Position numbers and translations under genes: made by a program. Below the pieces are notes generated by a model. That model searched no databases. It worked only from the letters and a program-made list of their open reading frames with translations, and was not told the DNA's origin. This document shows, one piece after another, positions 1 to 53,076 of a stretch of DNA of 64,000 nt. Within the stretch, counting starts at the first letter, position 1; every line of letters begins with the position of its first letter. The stretch covers positions 2,302,329 through 2,366,328 of the forward strand of contig RPFO01000256.1 in NCBI GenBank assembly GCA_009746045.1. Reading direction: 5' to 3'. The stretch is from Mesostigma viride (taxonomy: Eukaryota > Streptophyta > Mesostigmatophyceae > Mesostigmatales > Mesostigmataceae).

Positions 1-554
1 TCACAATTGCTTCCCTGTTTGCTATGGTGAATAGCGAAATGAAGGGTACGGGGAAAGCATTTTAGAGTGGCGATGGGAAAATTTTTGTTGGCCACCATTG
101 GAATCTCTCGACACGCTTAGTGTCCGCAGGAATAATGTTGCTACGCCGAGTCGGATATGAGCGTTTCTGAATTCTCCTAGCTTGGTTTTGCAACTAGGAA
201 GGATTCAGCTATGGACACAGCCCGTGAGGCACAGATAGTCAGACTGTTAGATCGATGCAGGGGGTCTCGTTCGATGGACACCAACAGAACTGTTTTTGAG
301 GCGAGTTCTTGTTTTGACAGCGATTTGCCTCAATTGAGACGGCACGCCTAGGCTGCATGCTTAGGCTGCGTTTACCGGCGGTCGTTCTGAATACGCCCTT
401 GTGCATGCATTCAAATCAGTGCCGAAATTGTCGCCACTCTCAAGTCGCTTACATTTTCCCTGGTATGGTTTGCTGCACCTGCCTGCCCATGCCAGGTACC
501 AATTGCTCTAGTAGATGGCACACCTGCCGCTCTCATAGTCGCCGTTCCCTACAG
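1..554. other. region upstream of VPS37, no confident gene
   Basis: No recognisable protein domain was found. A small plus-strand ORF runs from an ATG at 211 to a stop at 349-351 (46 codons); it has no known motif and is not called a gene. A pyrimidine-rich stretch ending in CAG at 552-554 resembles a 3' splice site, and the reading frame of VPS37 is open from 556. The first VPS37 coding exon could therefore begin at 555, with an earlier exon somewhere in this stretch or outside the window. Confidence 0.4.
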
Positions 555-642
555 TTTCCCGAATTCCCCGCCAACCATCGAGCTGGCAGGGCGCGGCGGC
601 TCCGCGCTGTCGCTCGGCAGCTTCCCCGGGAGGAGCGAGGCC

Positions 643-3600
643 ATGGCCGCGATTGCCTCCCGGCTCCGCCCCTGGGGCCCAACCAGTGACCTCTCGGAAA
701 TTGTCCGTGAGGCCGCGGAGATCTTACAGCGAGGCTCTGCGCCGGTTCATCACCGCCGCACATCCAGTGGGGGGCGGCCACCTGCCACGGAAACAGGGGT
801 GGCCAGCCCCCGTGTCCAGGTGGCTCCACTCCCGGCTCGATTTCCTGAGCTCGAGAGCATGAGCGCGGAGGGTTTGGCGGACCTGCTGTCGACTGACAAG
901 CTCGCAAACTTCCTGCGGACAACCGACATGGCACGCGCAGTAGTCCAGGTGCGTGTAGCGGCGGAAACCAACCCCTCAGCAGTAGGCCACCAAGGGGGTA
1001 GCTTCCTTACGCCCCGAGGCATTCTCGTTTCTTTTTTTCTTTCCCCCCCCTCTTTTGTCTTCACTGGCATGACCGTCGCATGGCAGCGATGCCGTACTCG
1101 CAAGGCACTGGGTGTCATGAAGGCAGCGGCGTGAAGGCGAGGGGCCATGGGTAGAAGCGGCATGTAGGCGAGGGGCAGCTGGTGGCGACATCCAGTATCT
1201 ATATATACATCAGGGCTGAGGCTGTGTGGGATATTCCTCATCGCTTATGGCTGGGGGAAACACACCTGAGCAAAAGGGCCCCACTCTCCGTCTGTCCCCA
1301 GGCCAAGCACCATGTCCCCCCTCCCCCCCCCCCCCCCGTCTTGTATTCAACCTGTCCTGTCCCCGTTCGGTGCACAGGCCAAGGACCACTCGACCAACCC
1401 ACCCCCTTCTGTCTTGTATTCAACCTGTCGTGTCCCCGTTCGGAGCGCAGGCCAAGAACCATGTGACCAACCTCGCGATGGATGTGCTGGCGGCGGAGGA
1501 CGACCTGCGCGGCTACCAGGAGGCGGTGAGGAGCGCTGGCCGCAGGCACGAGGGGCATTTAGGCGCTTGGGCAGCTGGCTACTTAGGCGCTTGGGGCAGG
1601 TGGGCACTTTGGCGCGTGGGGCAGGTGAGTACTTTGGCGCTTGGGGCTGGTGGGAAATTGGGAACTGGAGCAGTTGGGGCACGCGGGCAGGTGGGCATTC
1701 GGGCACTTGGTGCGCGCGTACGATTGGGCACTTTGCACGGGGGGCAGTCGGGCTGGTGGGCTGGTGGGCATGAGGGCACTTGCGTGCGGCGTGTGGTATG
1801 TGATGAAGATCCTTCCGTCGCCGCCCCTTTGCATCTGTCTAGTGGCCATTGCCATGTTGGCACGCCCACACAGTGACGGTTCCCTTCCTCTTTCCACAGT
1901 GATGATAGTAATAGTCGTGTTATAATTTACCACAGTGATGAGTCCAGAGTATCAGTGACGCCCCAACCGACATCACCCCTTCCACCCGCCAGCACTTAAA
2001 ATCAGCGGCTTCTAGGTTATTTGTAATGCAAGTTGTGTCTACTAGCCCCCCGGGTGCGCTCTGAATGGCCTGCATCAAAGTGCATGTGCACGTGGCATTA
2101 TCTGCATGGCCTGCAACCCTCGTCCCTACGGCCTTTCTTCAGCGTCTGATAGAGTCGGCCTGCCCAGGACGGTCCCATCGGATGTCATGGGTTGGCTCGC
2201 TGCATTCGTTGCCGCATGACGACACAGACGCGCGTGTGGCGCTGATGACAACACGGGCACCAGCGCTCATGCAGCCTTCCTAAGGCTTCAGAAGGCAACT
2301 GCTCAGGTGGTTTGTTTTTTGTTTGGTATGCAACGGGTGTCTCGTTGCCTTTGCTATTGTGCGACGGTACCAACACGGACGCGTTGATGAGTGCTGACGC
2401 GAAGGCATAGTCAACCCCTGCCCCTGTGTGACGAGGTGAACCCAAACGCGGGGGTTACATGATGGGGCCACCGTGGGCATGTTGCTTGCATCGATGCATG
2501 ACGCTTGCCACCTGTGCGTGCCACCGTGGGCGGCTAACGATGCCGCCTTGTGGCATGACGACACGGACACGATGCCTTGTGGCATGACGACGCGGACACG
2601 GACGTGGACACGGACACGGACACGGACACGGACACGGACACGGACACGGACACGGACACGGACACGGACACAGACACGGACACGGACACGGACACGGACA
2701 CGGACACGGACACGGACACGGACACGGACACGGACACGGACACGGACACGGACACGGACACGGACACGGACACGGACACGGACACGGACACGGACACGGA
2801 CACGGACACGGACACGGACACGGACACGGACACGGACACGGACACGGACACGGACACGGACACGGACACGGACACGGACACGGACACGGACACGGACACG
2901 GACATGAACATGTGTGTTATTGCATGATGGCAATGACATTGGGAGCAGACCGTCCTGCTGCACAGCCAGTACGAGATTGCGCGCAGGGGCTACCAGGTGG
3001 CGGCCACCCGCAAGGTCGAGGTGACGTCGCGGGGGACCCTGGCGTCGCTCTGCAGGAAGGTGGAAGGTGGGGCCCTTTGCGAGGTTTGGCGATGACAAGG
3101 TTCTAGCGAGCTGCAACAAGCTTTTAGGAGCTTTGCCCGTCCAAATAGACACTTTCAATGTGGATTAGACTTAAGCCAAATGGACTCCGTGGAAGATGAT
3201 CGCGTTTTGTATGGATGGGTTTGCTCGATGCCTTGTAAGAGTCACTGTACTGCAGGTTCCACGTGTGCAATCTACAGTACAGTTGCTGCATGCCTTGTAA
3301 GAATCACTGCGCTTTGTACTGTAGGTTGTACGTGTACAATCTAAAGTTGCAGATTGTGTATCCGAGTTGTTATGTGAATGTACCCATGATGATTAATTAA
3401 TAGACACATGACTGCACGTGACTTGTGGATGAGTTGTTATGTGCATACCCATGATGATAGAAGCCGTGAAATCCGGTAAGTATTGACCTATCAATTTAAA
3501 TAGGTCCCTTTACGTTAGGATAGCTTGTTTTTGATAGTGTTCAGGTTATGGGTTTTCTCTTAAGTTTATGTTTACAGGTTTTGTTTAGGCTTGTATCAAA

Positions 3601-5477
3601 GTTTTTTTTGCCATCCCGAGGCATGGCCCAAGCAACCTGACCTGGATTGTTTTAGCGGGTTTTCGGTTGGTCTCCTGGATTGTTTTAGCGGGTTTTCGGT
3701 CGGTCTCCTGGATTGTTTTAGCGGGTTTTCGGTTGGTCCTGCTGTGAATGTTTCCGAGAAGCAGGGACGCGCTGGGATGAAAATTGCCTGAGGACGCGTG
3801 TGCCCTTGGCCGCGCTCTCTGCACTTCCTTGTCTGAATGCACATCCCTCGTTTTAATAAGTCTATATCCCAACGGCACCGGCTAGCCGGCCATCTCGCTG
3901 TAAGATACTCGGGTTTAAGAACCGTGATTGCTTATCTCGCATCGGTGCGTGTGCGTAGCCCGCAGACCCATTTCCCATCGACCTGTGTGTGTGCGTGCAT
4001 GCATGGATGGCGTGCGCGCGTGCTCATCCGTTCGTCTGTGTGTGTTCTTTCTACTCTTGGTTGCACCCCCCGTTGGTGTGCGTGCTTGCACCCCTTTGCC
4101 CCCCTGCAGATGAGAAAAGGGCTGTGGAGACAGAGGCCCGGCAGCTGCAGGAGTAAGCGTGCCGCTGGGGAACGGGTCTTGTCTCCGGCGACATGGTTTG
4201 GGTGCCGGGGAAAGGTTTTGGAGCATGGCTTGGTGGCTGGGAAGTGGGCTTGTTGCTGGGAACTGGGTTGATGGCTGGGCTGTGACCTATGGCAGGACAG
4301 GCTGGGTTGGGCCACAGTGAGGTTGGAAGGGAGGGGAGGGGAGGGGAGGGGAGGGAGGGGGGGGGTGGAGGGGAGGGGAGGGGAGGGGAGGGAGGGGAGG
4401 GGAGGGGAGGGGAGGGAGGGGAGGGAGGGGAGGGAGGGGAGGGAGGGGAGGGGAGGGGAGGGGAGGGGAGGGGAGGGGGTGGGGGGTGGGGGTGGGTGGG
4501 GGGGGGGGGAGGGGGAGGGGGAGGGGAGGGGGAGGGGGAGGGGGAGGGGAGGGGAGGGAGGGGGAGGGGAGGGGGAGGGGGAGGGGAGGGGAGGGGGAGG
4601 GGAGGGGGAGGGGAGGGGGAGGGGAGGGGGAGGGGAGGGGAGGGGGGAAGGGAGGGAGGCTGGCAATGCGGGCTGGGGGGCTGGAGTAAATTAGGTTTGG
4701 GCCTATGTTTTCCTGTTGCACACTCTGCATTCACTGGCATCTATGCAACAGCAGCAGGCAAATGTGGGCGCTGGCAGTGGCGTCTGCGCCAGCAGCAGCT
4801 GTGCGTGCATGGGCAGAGGGTTGGCTCTTGTTTAGCATATAGTAGTTTATTTTTTATTCCGTCTGCTGTAAATCTAATCCCCACCGGTGAGCCGACTAAT
4901 CCTCGTGACATGTTTAGACCTCGCCAGGTTCATGACTGGCTGCAATGTGGCGAGGGAGCAGCCTGAACAGCGGTGTCATGCTGATCCACATGTGTACCTG
5001 TGCACGATGAACTGTCATGGTGCTCTCGAGGGGGATCACTATAATACCTCAAGTGACTACGAATGCATGGCACCGTTGGCCATTGTCTGTGTTTCATGAT
5101 CAGCACACCAGAGACGTCGGCTTTCTGGTCGACCAGCTGTACACGAGGTTGGACCGCTATGCGTTCAGGAATAGTTGTCTCACTTGATACACGTTTGCCT
5201 GGGTTTGAAGGAGAGCCATTGACATCATCATATCATGGGACAAAGCGGGACAAGTACTTAAATAATATATAAAGTAGTTGCATGTAATGTGGTGTACATC
5301 CTGCGTGGTGGATTTCCTCCGCTCATCCTTTGTGACATGGGCTGTGCGTTTCTTCTTTTGCGACTGATTGGCAACAGGTTTGGCTTGAAGGACAAGAGTG
5401 ACATCGACAGGTTTCTGGCTTTGAAGAAACGCAGTCACAAATACGAACTCATGTTGCAAGCAGCAGGGATTCATTAG
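643..5477 (+). CDS. VPS37: VPS37-like ESCRT-I subunit (Mod(r) domain), 5 exons
   Basis: VPS37 is the Mod(r)-domain subunit of ESCRT-I, which works with VPS23 and VPS28 in sorting ubiquitinated cargo at endosomes. Exons are 643-948, 1451-1525, 2949-3066, 4110-4152 and 5378-5477. All have GT-AG borders and the phases agree, giving 213 aa. Residues from about 70 (LESMSAEGLADLLSTDKL) onward match the helical Mod(r) pattern: a leucine-rich start, an NLAMDVLAAEDDL segment, an acidic coiled coil (DEKRAVETEARQLQ) and the family-typical end DIDRFLALKKRSHKYELML. The N-terminal 70 residues are low complexity. The frame stays open upstream to 556 behind an acceptor-like site, so the true start may lie further upstream. 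Introns hold a hexanucleotide array, a G-rich array and a LINE tail. The family call is recognition by eye; no search was run. Confidence 0.78.
1338..1472 (+). repeat. 73-bp duplication of the VPS37 exon 2 acceptor region
   Basis: The stretch 1411-1472 contains the polypyrimidine tract, the acceptor and the first 22 bases of exon 2. An earlier copy at 1338-1399 repeats it with only a few changes. The copy includes a CAG acceptor (1375-1377) and the exon-like bases GCCAAGGACCACTCGACC, against GCCAAGAACCATGTGACC in the real exon. The offset is 73 bp. Confidence 0.85.
1551..1770 (+). repeat. degenerate G/T-rich minisatellite in VPS37 intron 2
   Basis: Imperfect units of roughly 25-32 bp repeat the core TTGGCGCTTGGGGCAGGTGG just downstream of exon 2. 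Several units contain CAGGTGGG or CAGGTGAGT, which resemble splice donors. Confidence 0.7.
2590..2903 (+). repeat. (GACACG)n hexanucleotide array in VPS37 intron 2
   Basis: About 310 bp of almost perfect ACACGG/GACACG hexamer, with one C-to-A variant near 2671. Long ORFs across it encode dipeptide repeats on both strands and are artefacts. The array lies just before the exon 3 acceptor at 2947-2948. Confidence 0.97.
3365..3457 (-). mobile_element. tiny LINE 3'-tail insertion flanked by a 28-30 bp direct repeat
   Basis: About 37 bp (near 3393-3430) match the 3' end of the LINE family seen at 55500 and 63264 (minus orientation). They carry the AT tail TTAATTAATAGACACATGAC and part of the CACGTG hairpin. 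On either side is the sequence GAGTTGTTATGTG followed, after a short variable stretch, by ACCCATGATGAT (3364-3393 and 3430-3457). This looks like an abortive or extremely truncated insertion with an unusually long target duplication, in VPS37 intron 3. Confidence 0.55.
3641..3739 (+). repeat. 33-bp tandem repeat, 3 copies
   Basis: The unit CCTGGATTGTTTTAGCGGGT plus 13 further bases starts at 3641, 3674 and 3707 with two substitutions. It lies in VPS37 intron 3. Confidence 0.93.
4319..4655 (+). repeat. G-rich (GGGGA)n array in VPS37 intron 4
   Basis: About 335 bp of GGGGAGGGGA with GGGAGG and GGTGGG variants. The G-rich strand is the transcript strand, so the intron could form RNA G-quadruplexes. 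Glycine/glutamate ORFs across it are not genes. Confidence 0.95.
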
Positions 5478-6113
5478 GGCGGCACGCTCCTTGCTTTGCG
5501 ACCAGAATGGCCGCTTGCGCTGCAGACACAATATTTTTGCATGAGGTACATTGCTGATGCCCTGTGCACACATTACAGGGTAAATGGCCGCCCACCTTCC
5601 TATGCAATATTAGCGTTGCAAGTTATTCTGCTTCAAATGGTTGCCTTCCAAAGATATGAGCCTTTATGTGCCTACCTGGCATTCCCAGCCAACTGCAATG
5701 GCGAGCCAAAAGTGCTTTCTACTGGCTGGCTAGTATGAGCTACATTACAGGCCGGATGGCTAAAAAGTGTGGAAGTTGCTACCGTGTAGGATGATGCACC
5801 CATCCACCAACCAGTACCCGAGAAGGGACTATTAAACATGGAGACCTGGCCTTTGATTAACCTGTTGCCACCATGATCGAGCGGCTCGCTCAGTAGCTAG
5901 ATATTAGGATAAGATCGATGTCATAGATAAGTGCTCTATCACCCCTCGATTTGGGGGCACATGTATGTAATAATCAATTGTGTTACATAACGGATTGTAC
6001 TGCATATGATGGCGCTGCATACACAGAAAAACGCATGCATGCATGGACACTCCCATAGGTTGGCGTGGATAAAGAGCTAGGGATCGACACCTGTATCAAT
6101 ATTGGAGTATAGG
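5478..6113. other. VPS37 3' flank, no gene seen
   Basis: This stretch follows the VPS37 stop codon and precedes the LINE insertion. It shows no conserved coding frame. The convergent helicase gene ends at 6834, so 3' UTR sequence of VPS37 is likely here. Confidence 0.5.
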
Positions 6114-6124
6114 ATAGCACAGCA

Positions 6125-6413
6125 TATGAATACCGCATCCACTCTCTCTCCCTTCTTTGGACTGCCATGCAGAACAAGACGCGGTGGAAGAGGATTGTCA
6201 AGGCTCACACGCCCGACCCTGTGGGCAAACCACCTCCCCCCAAGCGGAGGAGGCGTTTTGATGAGTAGGGTAGTTAGGATTTTTCTAGACTAGCTAGATT
6301 AGAGTTAGGTTAGTTCGATTACGCGGCTCCTTCCACCCCACCCAACCATCAAGGAATATGTGCTACATGATCTCCCAACGGAGGCATGTTATAATTTAAT
6401 TTAATTTAATTTA
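6125..6413 (+). mobile_element. 5'-truncated LINE (family A) with ORF2 C-terminus and 11-bp TSD
   Basis: ATAGCACAGCA occurs immediately before (6114-6124) and after (6414-6424) this segment, which is the target-site duplication of a non-LTR insertion. From 6125 to 6268 one frame is open and ends in a basic tail (PPPPKRRRRFDE then stop); WTAMQNKTRWKRIVKAH resembles LINE ORF2 C-termini. A 145-bp 3' UTR follows. It ends with ATGTGCTACATGATCTCC, a CTCC-CAAC-GGAG hairpin and a (TTTAA)n tail. An inverted relative lies at 52885-53075. Confidence 0.82.
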
Positions 6414-6424
6414 ATAGCACAGCA

Positions 6425-6833
6425 CTTAGGTATATGTTACATGACATTAAATAATTAATTAATTACATGACATGCCTCGATCAAAGCTGGACTTACAACA
6501 CACACGCACTGTAGGAATTGCCTAATTGACAACACGCACGAGGTCGGCGCATGCATGCATGCATGGGCAGGCCCCTGCGCGTACGATTACAGGCAGGACT
6601 CAACATGGAATTCCAAGTTGTTTTTTAGCCCCAGTCTATAGTAGCTCGGTCTCCCGGCAACTGTTTTAGATGCTGCGCTCCGTGCAAATGAATTCTGCCA
6701 GGTCCCGAGTGGTAAGGCCCCCATGCCTTGGCTGTGGCATCACGAGCAATTTTTTCAACTCTACTATTTGTATACAGTCGAGCACTGCCAGCCAGCGGCG
6801 AATTCTGGGTGGGCCAGCAGCATACCAACTGAG
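6425..6833. other. intergenic, between the convergent gene ends
   Basis: No coding frame was recognised. It contains an AT-rich patch (6445-6470) and a TGCATGCATGCATGCATGG run near 6550. It probably holds the 3' UTR of the minus-strand helicase. Confidence 0.5.
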
Positions 6834-32952
<26,119 letters not shown>

Positions 32953-34195
32953 TCTACGGTTCAACTGCTCGGCGGATCGATCCGCAGAAGGATATTCCCG
33001 GCCGATTGGGAGTGATGCAACGTAGCTTTATACAATCAAGATGGAATGGGGAACTAATATCTTTACATGATAATCAAATGGACCCCGTATTCTTAAGCTA
33101 CAAGCTAAATAATATGCAGATGCTTTAAAAAAGTGTCTAGTATGACCACATGGTACCGAGTCCGGTGTCGTTTTCCCTAACGCATATGGACGCTGTTTGG
33201 CTAATAAAAATACTGCTCCAAACAGTCAACGATGCAACCGGCTACAAAATCCACTTCTGGGAAAAATTCGATATTAGTGCCTCGCTGACAGCTATGAAAA
33301 CCGCGACGTAAGGAAACCGGGTCCGGCACCATAGCTACTCGCAGTGGTCGGACTGATCAGCTGCTGCAGGCTGCTGCAGTTGTGGCAGAAAATATGGCGG
33401 GAGGAGCGCGGAATTGAAATTTCCGTATCTGGGATACCATTTCCATGATTACTGTACCGAGGCTACAATAGTAAACTATGTAGATTGTAGCCTGCCCTCT
33501 CATCAGCCATCCTGGGCATCCACAGTTCCACACTGTTTCACCAGGGCCATGATTGTGTCATTAGACCTGTGTCTACAGAAGATTTCCGGTAAATCGAGGG
33601 GTAAGTTGTTGTTGTTGTTGTGTCCCACGCCGCAGTCAGCAGCAGAGAGTTCTGTTCAGTTCAGTTGGTTCCCACGCCGCACATGGGCCAGAGAGTTCTG
33701 TTGTTGGTGGGAACATGTTGGTGGTTAGATTTGGACTGCGTTATCATCGACTGTTCGAACCATGTTTTGTTGAATGTGTACACATTAGGGATGTTAGCAA
33801 AAACTACCCGTCCGGCCGGCAACCTGCCGGAGGAACGCGGACGCTAGCAGACACTAAAACGTACAGAGTGGACCAGTCCGGCCGGCGGCCTACCGGGACG
33901 CAAGTTTTATTTCAAGACCAGTAGTTCTTGTCCATTACGCCCAACAACATCACCTACGCAACGTACGGTGTGCGCCCTATTTATTCCCGTTTTTTCGTCG
34001 CCCCTTGCGTTGGGGCAACTCCTCCCCATCCGACGGCTCCAAATCCTCCTGGCGCGCCGCAGCAAGCCGGTCCATGTAGCATGTGCGGTACTCCAGGCGA
34101 TTCGACAGCATGCAGCATGCAGCATGTCGGGCCACTGGACAGCGCTCTGGGAGGACTGCGAGCCTCCTTGGCCTCCACTTCCACTGGACAAGGCT

Positions 34196-34330
34196 ATTCG
34201 GCTACATCTGTGCGGTTTTTCGGCTACATCTGTGCGGTTTTCGGCTACATCTGTGCGGTTTTTCGGCTACATCTGTGCGGTTTTCGGCTACATCTGTGCG
34301 GTTTTCGGCTACATCTGTGCGGTTCTCGGG
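34196..34330 (+). repeat. 22-bp tandem repeat, 6 copies, in the divergent intergenic region
   Basis: The unit CGGCTACATCTGTGCGGTTT plus one or two T is repeated from about 34198 to 34325. Length differs by a single T between copies. Confidence 0.95.
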
Positions 34331-34411
34331 TGTACCTGTCCGTCCGTCCGTCAGATTCACCCATCTGACGGTCGTAAAATGTGGGAGAGTAAGCGAGCGG
34401 AATAGGGTTGC

Positions 34412-34412
34412 G

Positions 34413-34457
<45 letters not shown>
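34412..34457 (+). repeat. (GTT)n microsatellite
   Basis: About 15 GTT units, followed by GTGTCCCACGCCGCACATGG. A related (GTT)5 with the same right flank lies at 33605-33635. Confidence 0.95.
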
Positions 34458-34458
<1 letters not shown>

Positions 34459-34534
34459 GTCCCACGCCGCACATGGGCAGCAGAGAATCTATAGTGGCCG
34501 AGGGCCGGATATATATTTTGTATCGGAGGGTAAA

Positions 34535-34558
34535 AAATGGTCTTTTAAAAGACCATTT
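34535..34558. promoter_or_regulatory. perfect 24-bp palindrome in the divergent intergenic region
   Basis: AAATGGTCTTTT is followed directly by AAAAGACCATTT. The 24 bases equal their own reverse complement. It could be a dimeric binding site or a hairpin; a role is not shown by the sequence. Confidence 0.5.
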
Positions 34559-35104
34559 CTAGATTCTTTACTAAAGCAGTAAAGGTAAAATACGGACAGT
34601 GACCGGACACCGCCATGCTCCGCCATGTTTCCACGTCGAGCTCCATAGGTCGAGTACGTACGGTTCCACTTCCGGGTGAGCCAGGGCTGAGCTGGGCTGA
34701 TGATGAGGGCAGAGAGACGGCCGTATACAGGTATATACAGCACATGAGCACATCGCAGCTCCCGTTGCTGTCAAACGGATGGCCGACAAATTGGATTATG
34801 GTCACGTAATGCTTGTATCAGATTAGACTACCATGACTATGGCGAAGCAAAGTGCAGAGCATTACTATGATAAATATCTGTTTCTTTAATTAATTTTCAC
34901 TGTGTCGACATCTACGTCCTTTCTCAATGGTTGGCTGTTATGGGCGCGCGGTGTCCAGGGTCGCCTGTTTTTGTCGCGCGCTCTGGTCAGGCTCGGCTTT
35001 TTCCAAGTTACCATAAAACACTTTTCAGCAGAGTCTAGAAGTTCCGCAACTTCGACAGTACACTTGTTAGTTACAGTTGCCGTCTTCTTAAGTCAGGAAG
35101 CACA

Positions 35105-51507
<16,403 letters not shown>

Positions 51508-52144
51508 CATGGGCTAAACTTAGCGAGGGTGTGACATTGGGTAGCATGCGGGGCCTCGCACGTGGAGCCTGCATCCAGAGCAAGCATGCATGGATGCAGC
51601 ATCCAGAGCAAGCTGTCTCGGTGATCATGCCAAGTGTGTGTAAACCCTTGACTTTTCAGACACCTGAAAGTGCGAGGTGCCACCGTTCACACCGATTATG
51701 AGCACATGTGCAACCTCTCGCACCGTACGTGACTAGATGTTGGCTGCTGGTGTGGTAAGACGGTTAGCTTGTCGAAATGCACCTGTGTTTCTACCCGAAT
51801 AATTGAAGAAATGCACATCTCTGTTCACCCTTAAGGGATCCTCGCGTCTACTATACCAGCCAGATCTTCTGCAGGGATGCATGGCAAGTCGACAACCGTG
51901 TACATTTATTACCTGCCATGCAACTGTTGCAATTACACAAACAGACAAATATCGTCGATCTGCATCATGCCCCACCAATACTAGGAACTAGATCAAGGAG
52001 ACAACCAGTGCAGGCCAGCAATCGGGAGATAGCTAAACCATCCACCCCATCCCATATTCATTTCCCTGAGGACTATAATATAATAGCTCATGTGACGCAG
52101 TTACGTACTATGCAACCACATAGTCACACGACATGAGGCCCGGA
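51508..52144. other. 3' flank of the large gene, no gene seen
   Basis: Probable 3' UTR and intergenic DNA. It contains the short direct repeat GCATCCAGAGCAAGC (near 51570 and 51599). A LINE-3'-end-like GCTCATGTGACGCAGTTACG occurs at about 52087, close to the reverse-transcriptase fragment. Confidence 0.5.
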
Positions 52145-52506
52145 TTGGTATGGCCTGGGCACAGCTCGATCACGAGCATCGTCGCTGGTGGAGCAACCCC
52201 GCCCTGCCCCGGACTGTCAAACGCAACCTCTTCAAGGTCGCCATCTTGACAATCCTGACCTATGGAGCCGAGACGTGGACGCTGACGCAGGAGCTGGAGC
52301 AGCAACTGGACGGCGCCCATGACCATGCAGTGTTCCGATGCGACACTTGGGGTGGTCAGCGTACGGACATCGATTACGGAAGAACGCCAGCACTGATTGC
52401 GCACAAGTATGTAGTCCAAGCAAACACACTGCCGTCGAGGGAGTTCCGAGCTAGCCAGCCTCCATTCTCGTGGGCCCCACCAAGGTCACTAGAGCATCAG
52501 GCGGCT
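52145..52506 (+). pseudogene. LINE ORF2 fragment, region after the RT catalytic core
   Basis: The translation includes MAWAQLDHEHRRWWSNPALP and ILTYGAETWTLTQELEQQLD. This is the typical segment downstream of the YADD box in non-LTR reverse transcriptases (a LLYGAETW-like motif). It is truncated at both ends, and the part after about 52315 no longer resembles the family. Confidence 0.8.
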
Positions 52507-52510
52507 TAGC

Positions 52511-52884
52511 AAACAGCGTATTGGCATGGCTAACGTAATGACTGACTAGCTAGACCTTTTCAGTAGTTTTCCATTTGCGGGTATTTCCTCGTACATGGTG
52601 GGAGAGCGATCGCATGGTGCTCACCACTATACACTCCCGGCCAGCTAGGCTCGAAACACACGCCCTGATCAAGCAAGCTGTTTCCGGCCCCACCGTCTCT
52701 AGCTAGGTCCTCTAGAGTCGCGCCGGCTCTACACGTAAGCCAGGCATAATTTCAATGCACAAGGCTACACATTTCCATCTCCATTCGTACTCATCATCCT
52801 GAACGAATCGCGGACAAGATAACGGCAAGCTAGAGCTACCATGGTCCGGATTCTCCCGATTTCTGGCCTGCGCTGGTTGTACGT
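52511..52884. other. transposon-flanking DNA, nothing recognised
   Basis: No coding frame or clear repeat was seen. It lies between two LINE remnants. Confidence 0.4.
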
Positions 52885-53075
52885 CTCCTTGGTATTAAAT
52901 TGAATTAAATCATAACATGACTCCGTTGGGAGATCATGTAGCACATATTTCCTTGCTGGATGGATGGAGGTGGGCGAAGCCGCGAAACCGAACTAAGCTA
53001 ACTCTAAGCTAATATAGAAAACCCTAACTAAGCTACTCAGCAAAGCGCCCCTTCCTTTTACTGTAGGGGGAGGGG
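52885..53075 (-). mobile_element. LINE family A 3' end, inverted relative of the copy at 6125
   Basis: On the minus strand this reads a basic C-terminus (KRKGRFAE then stop), a 3' UTR alignable along its length with 6269-6400, the block ATATGTGCTACATGATCTCC, the CTCC-CAAC-GGAG hairpin and an AT tail. The coding part stops at a C-run near 53064-53076. Confidence 0.75.
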
Positions 53076-53076
53076 G

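Larger units (their letters stand above)
32965..35104. other. divergent intergenic region between HRQ1 and the 35-kb gene
   Basis: About 2.1 kb separate the two start codons and probably hold both promoters. No TATA box could be assigned. The region holds a 22-bp repeat, two (GTT)n runs each followed by CCCACGCCGCA (33605-33635 and 34412-34470), a repeated TCCGGCCGGC (33811 and 33873) and a 24-bp palindrome. Confidence 0.6.

Noticed and set aside
2590-2903. Telomere-like repeat
   Set aside because: The GACACG hexamer does not match known telomere units and lies inside an intron with coding exons on both sides.
5091-5175. Possible extra VPS37 exon coding for RDVGFLVDQLYTRLDRYAF
   Set aside because: Exons 4110-4152 and 5378-5477 join in phase and give the complete Mod(r) end; adding this exon is unnecessary and its borders are weak.
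6167-6268. Last exon of VPS37 ending in PPPPKRRRRFDE, behind an acceptor-like CAG
   Set aside because: It lies inside a LINE copy with clear 11-bp target duplications and the frame is open through the supposed acceptor; VPS37 already has a stop at 5477.
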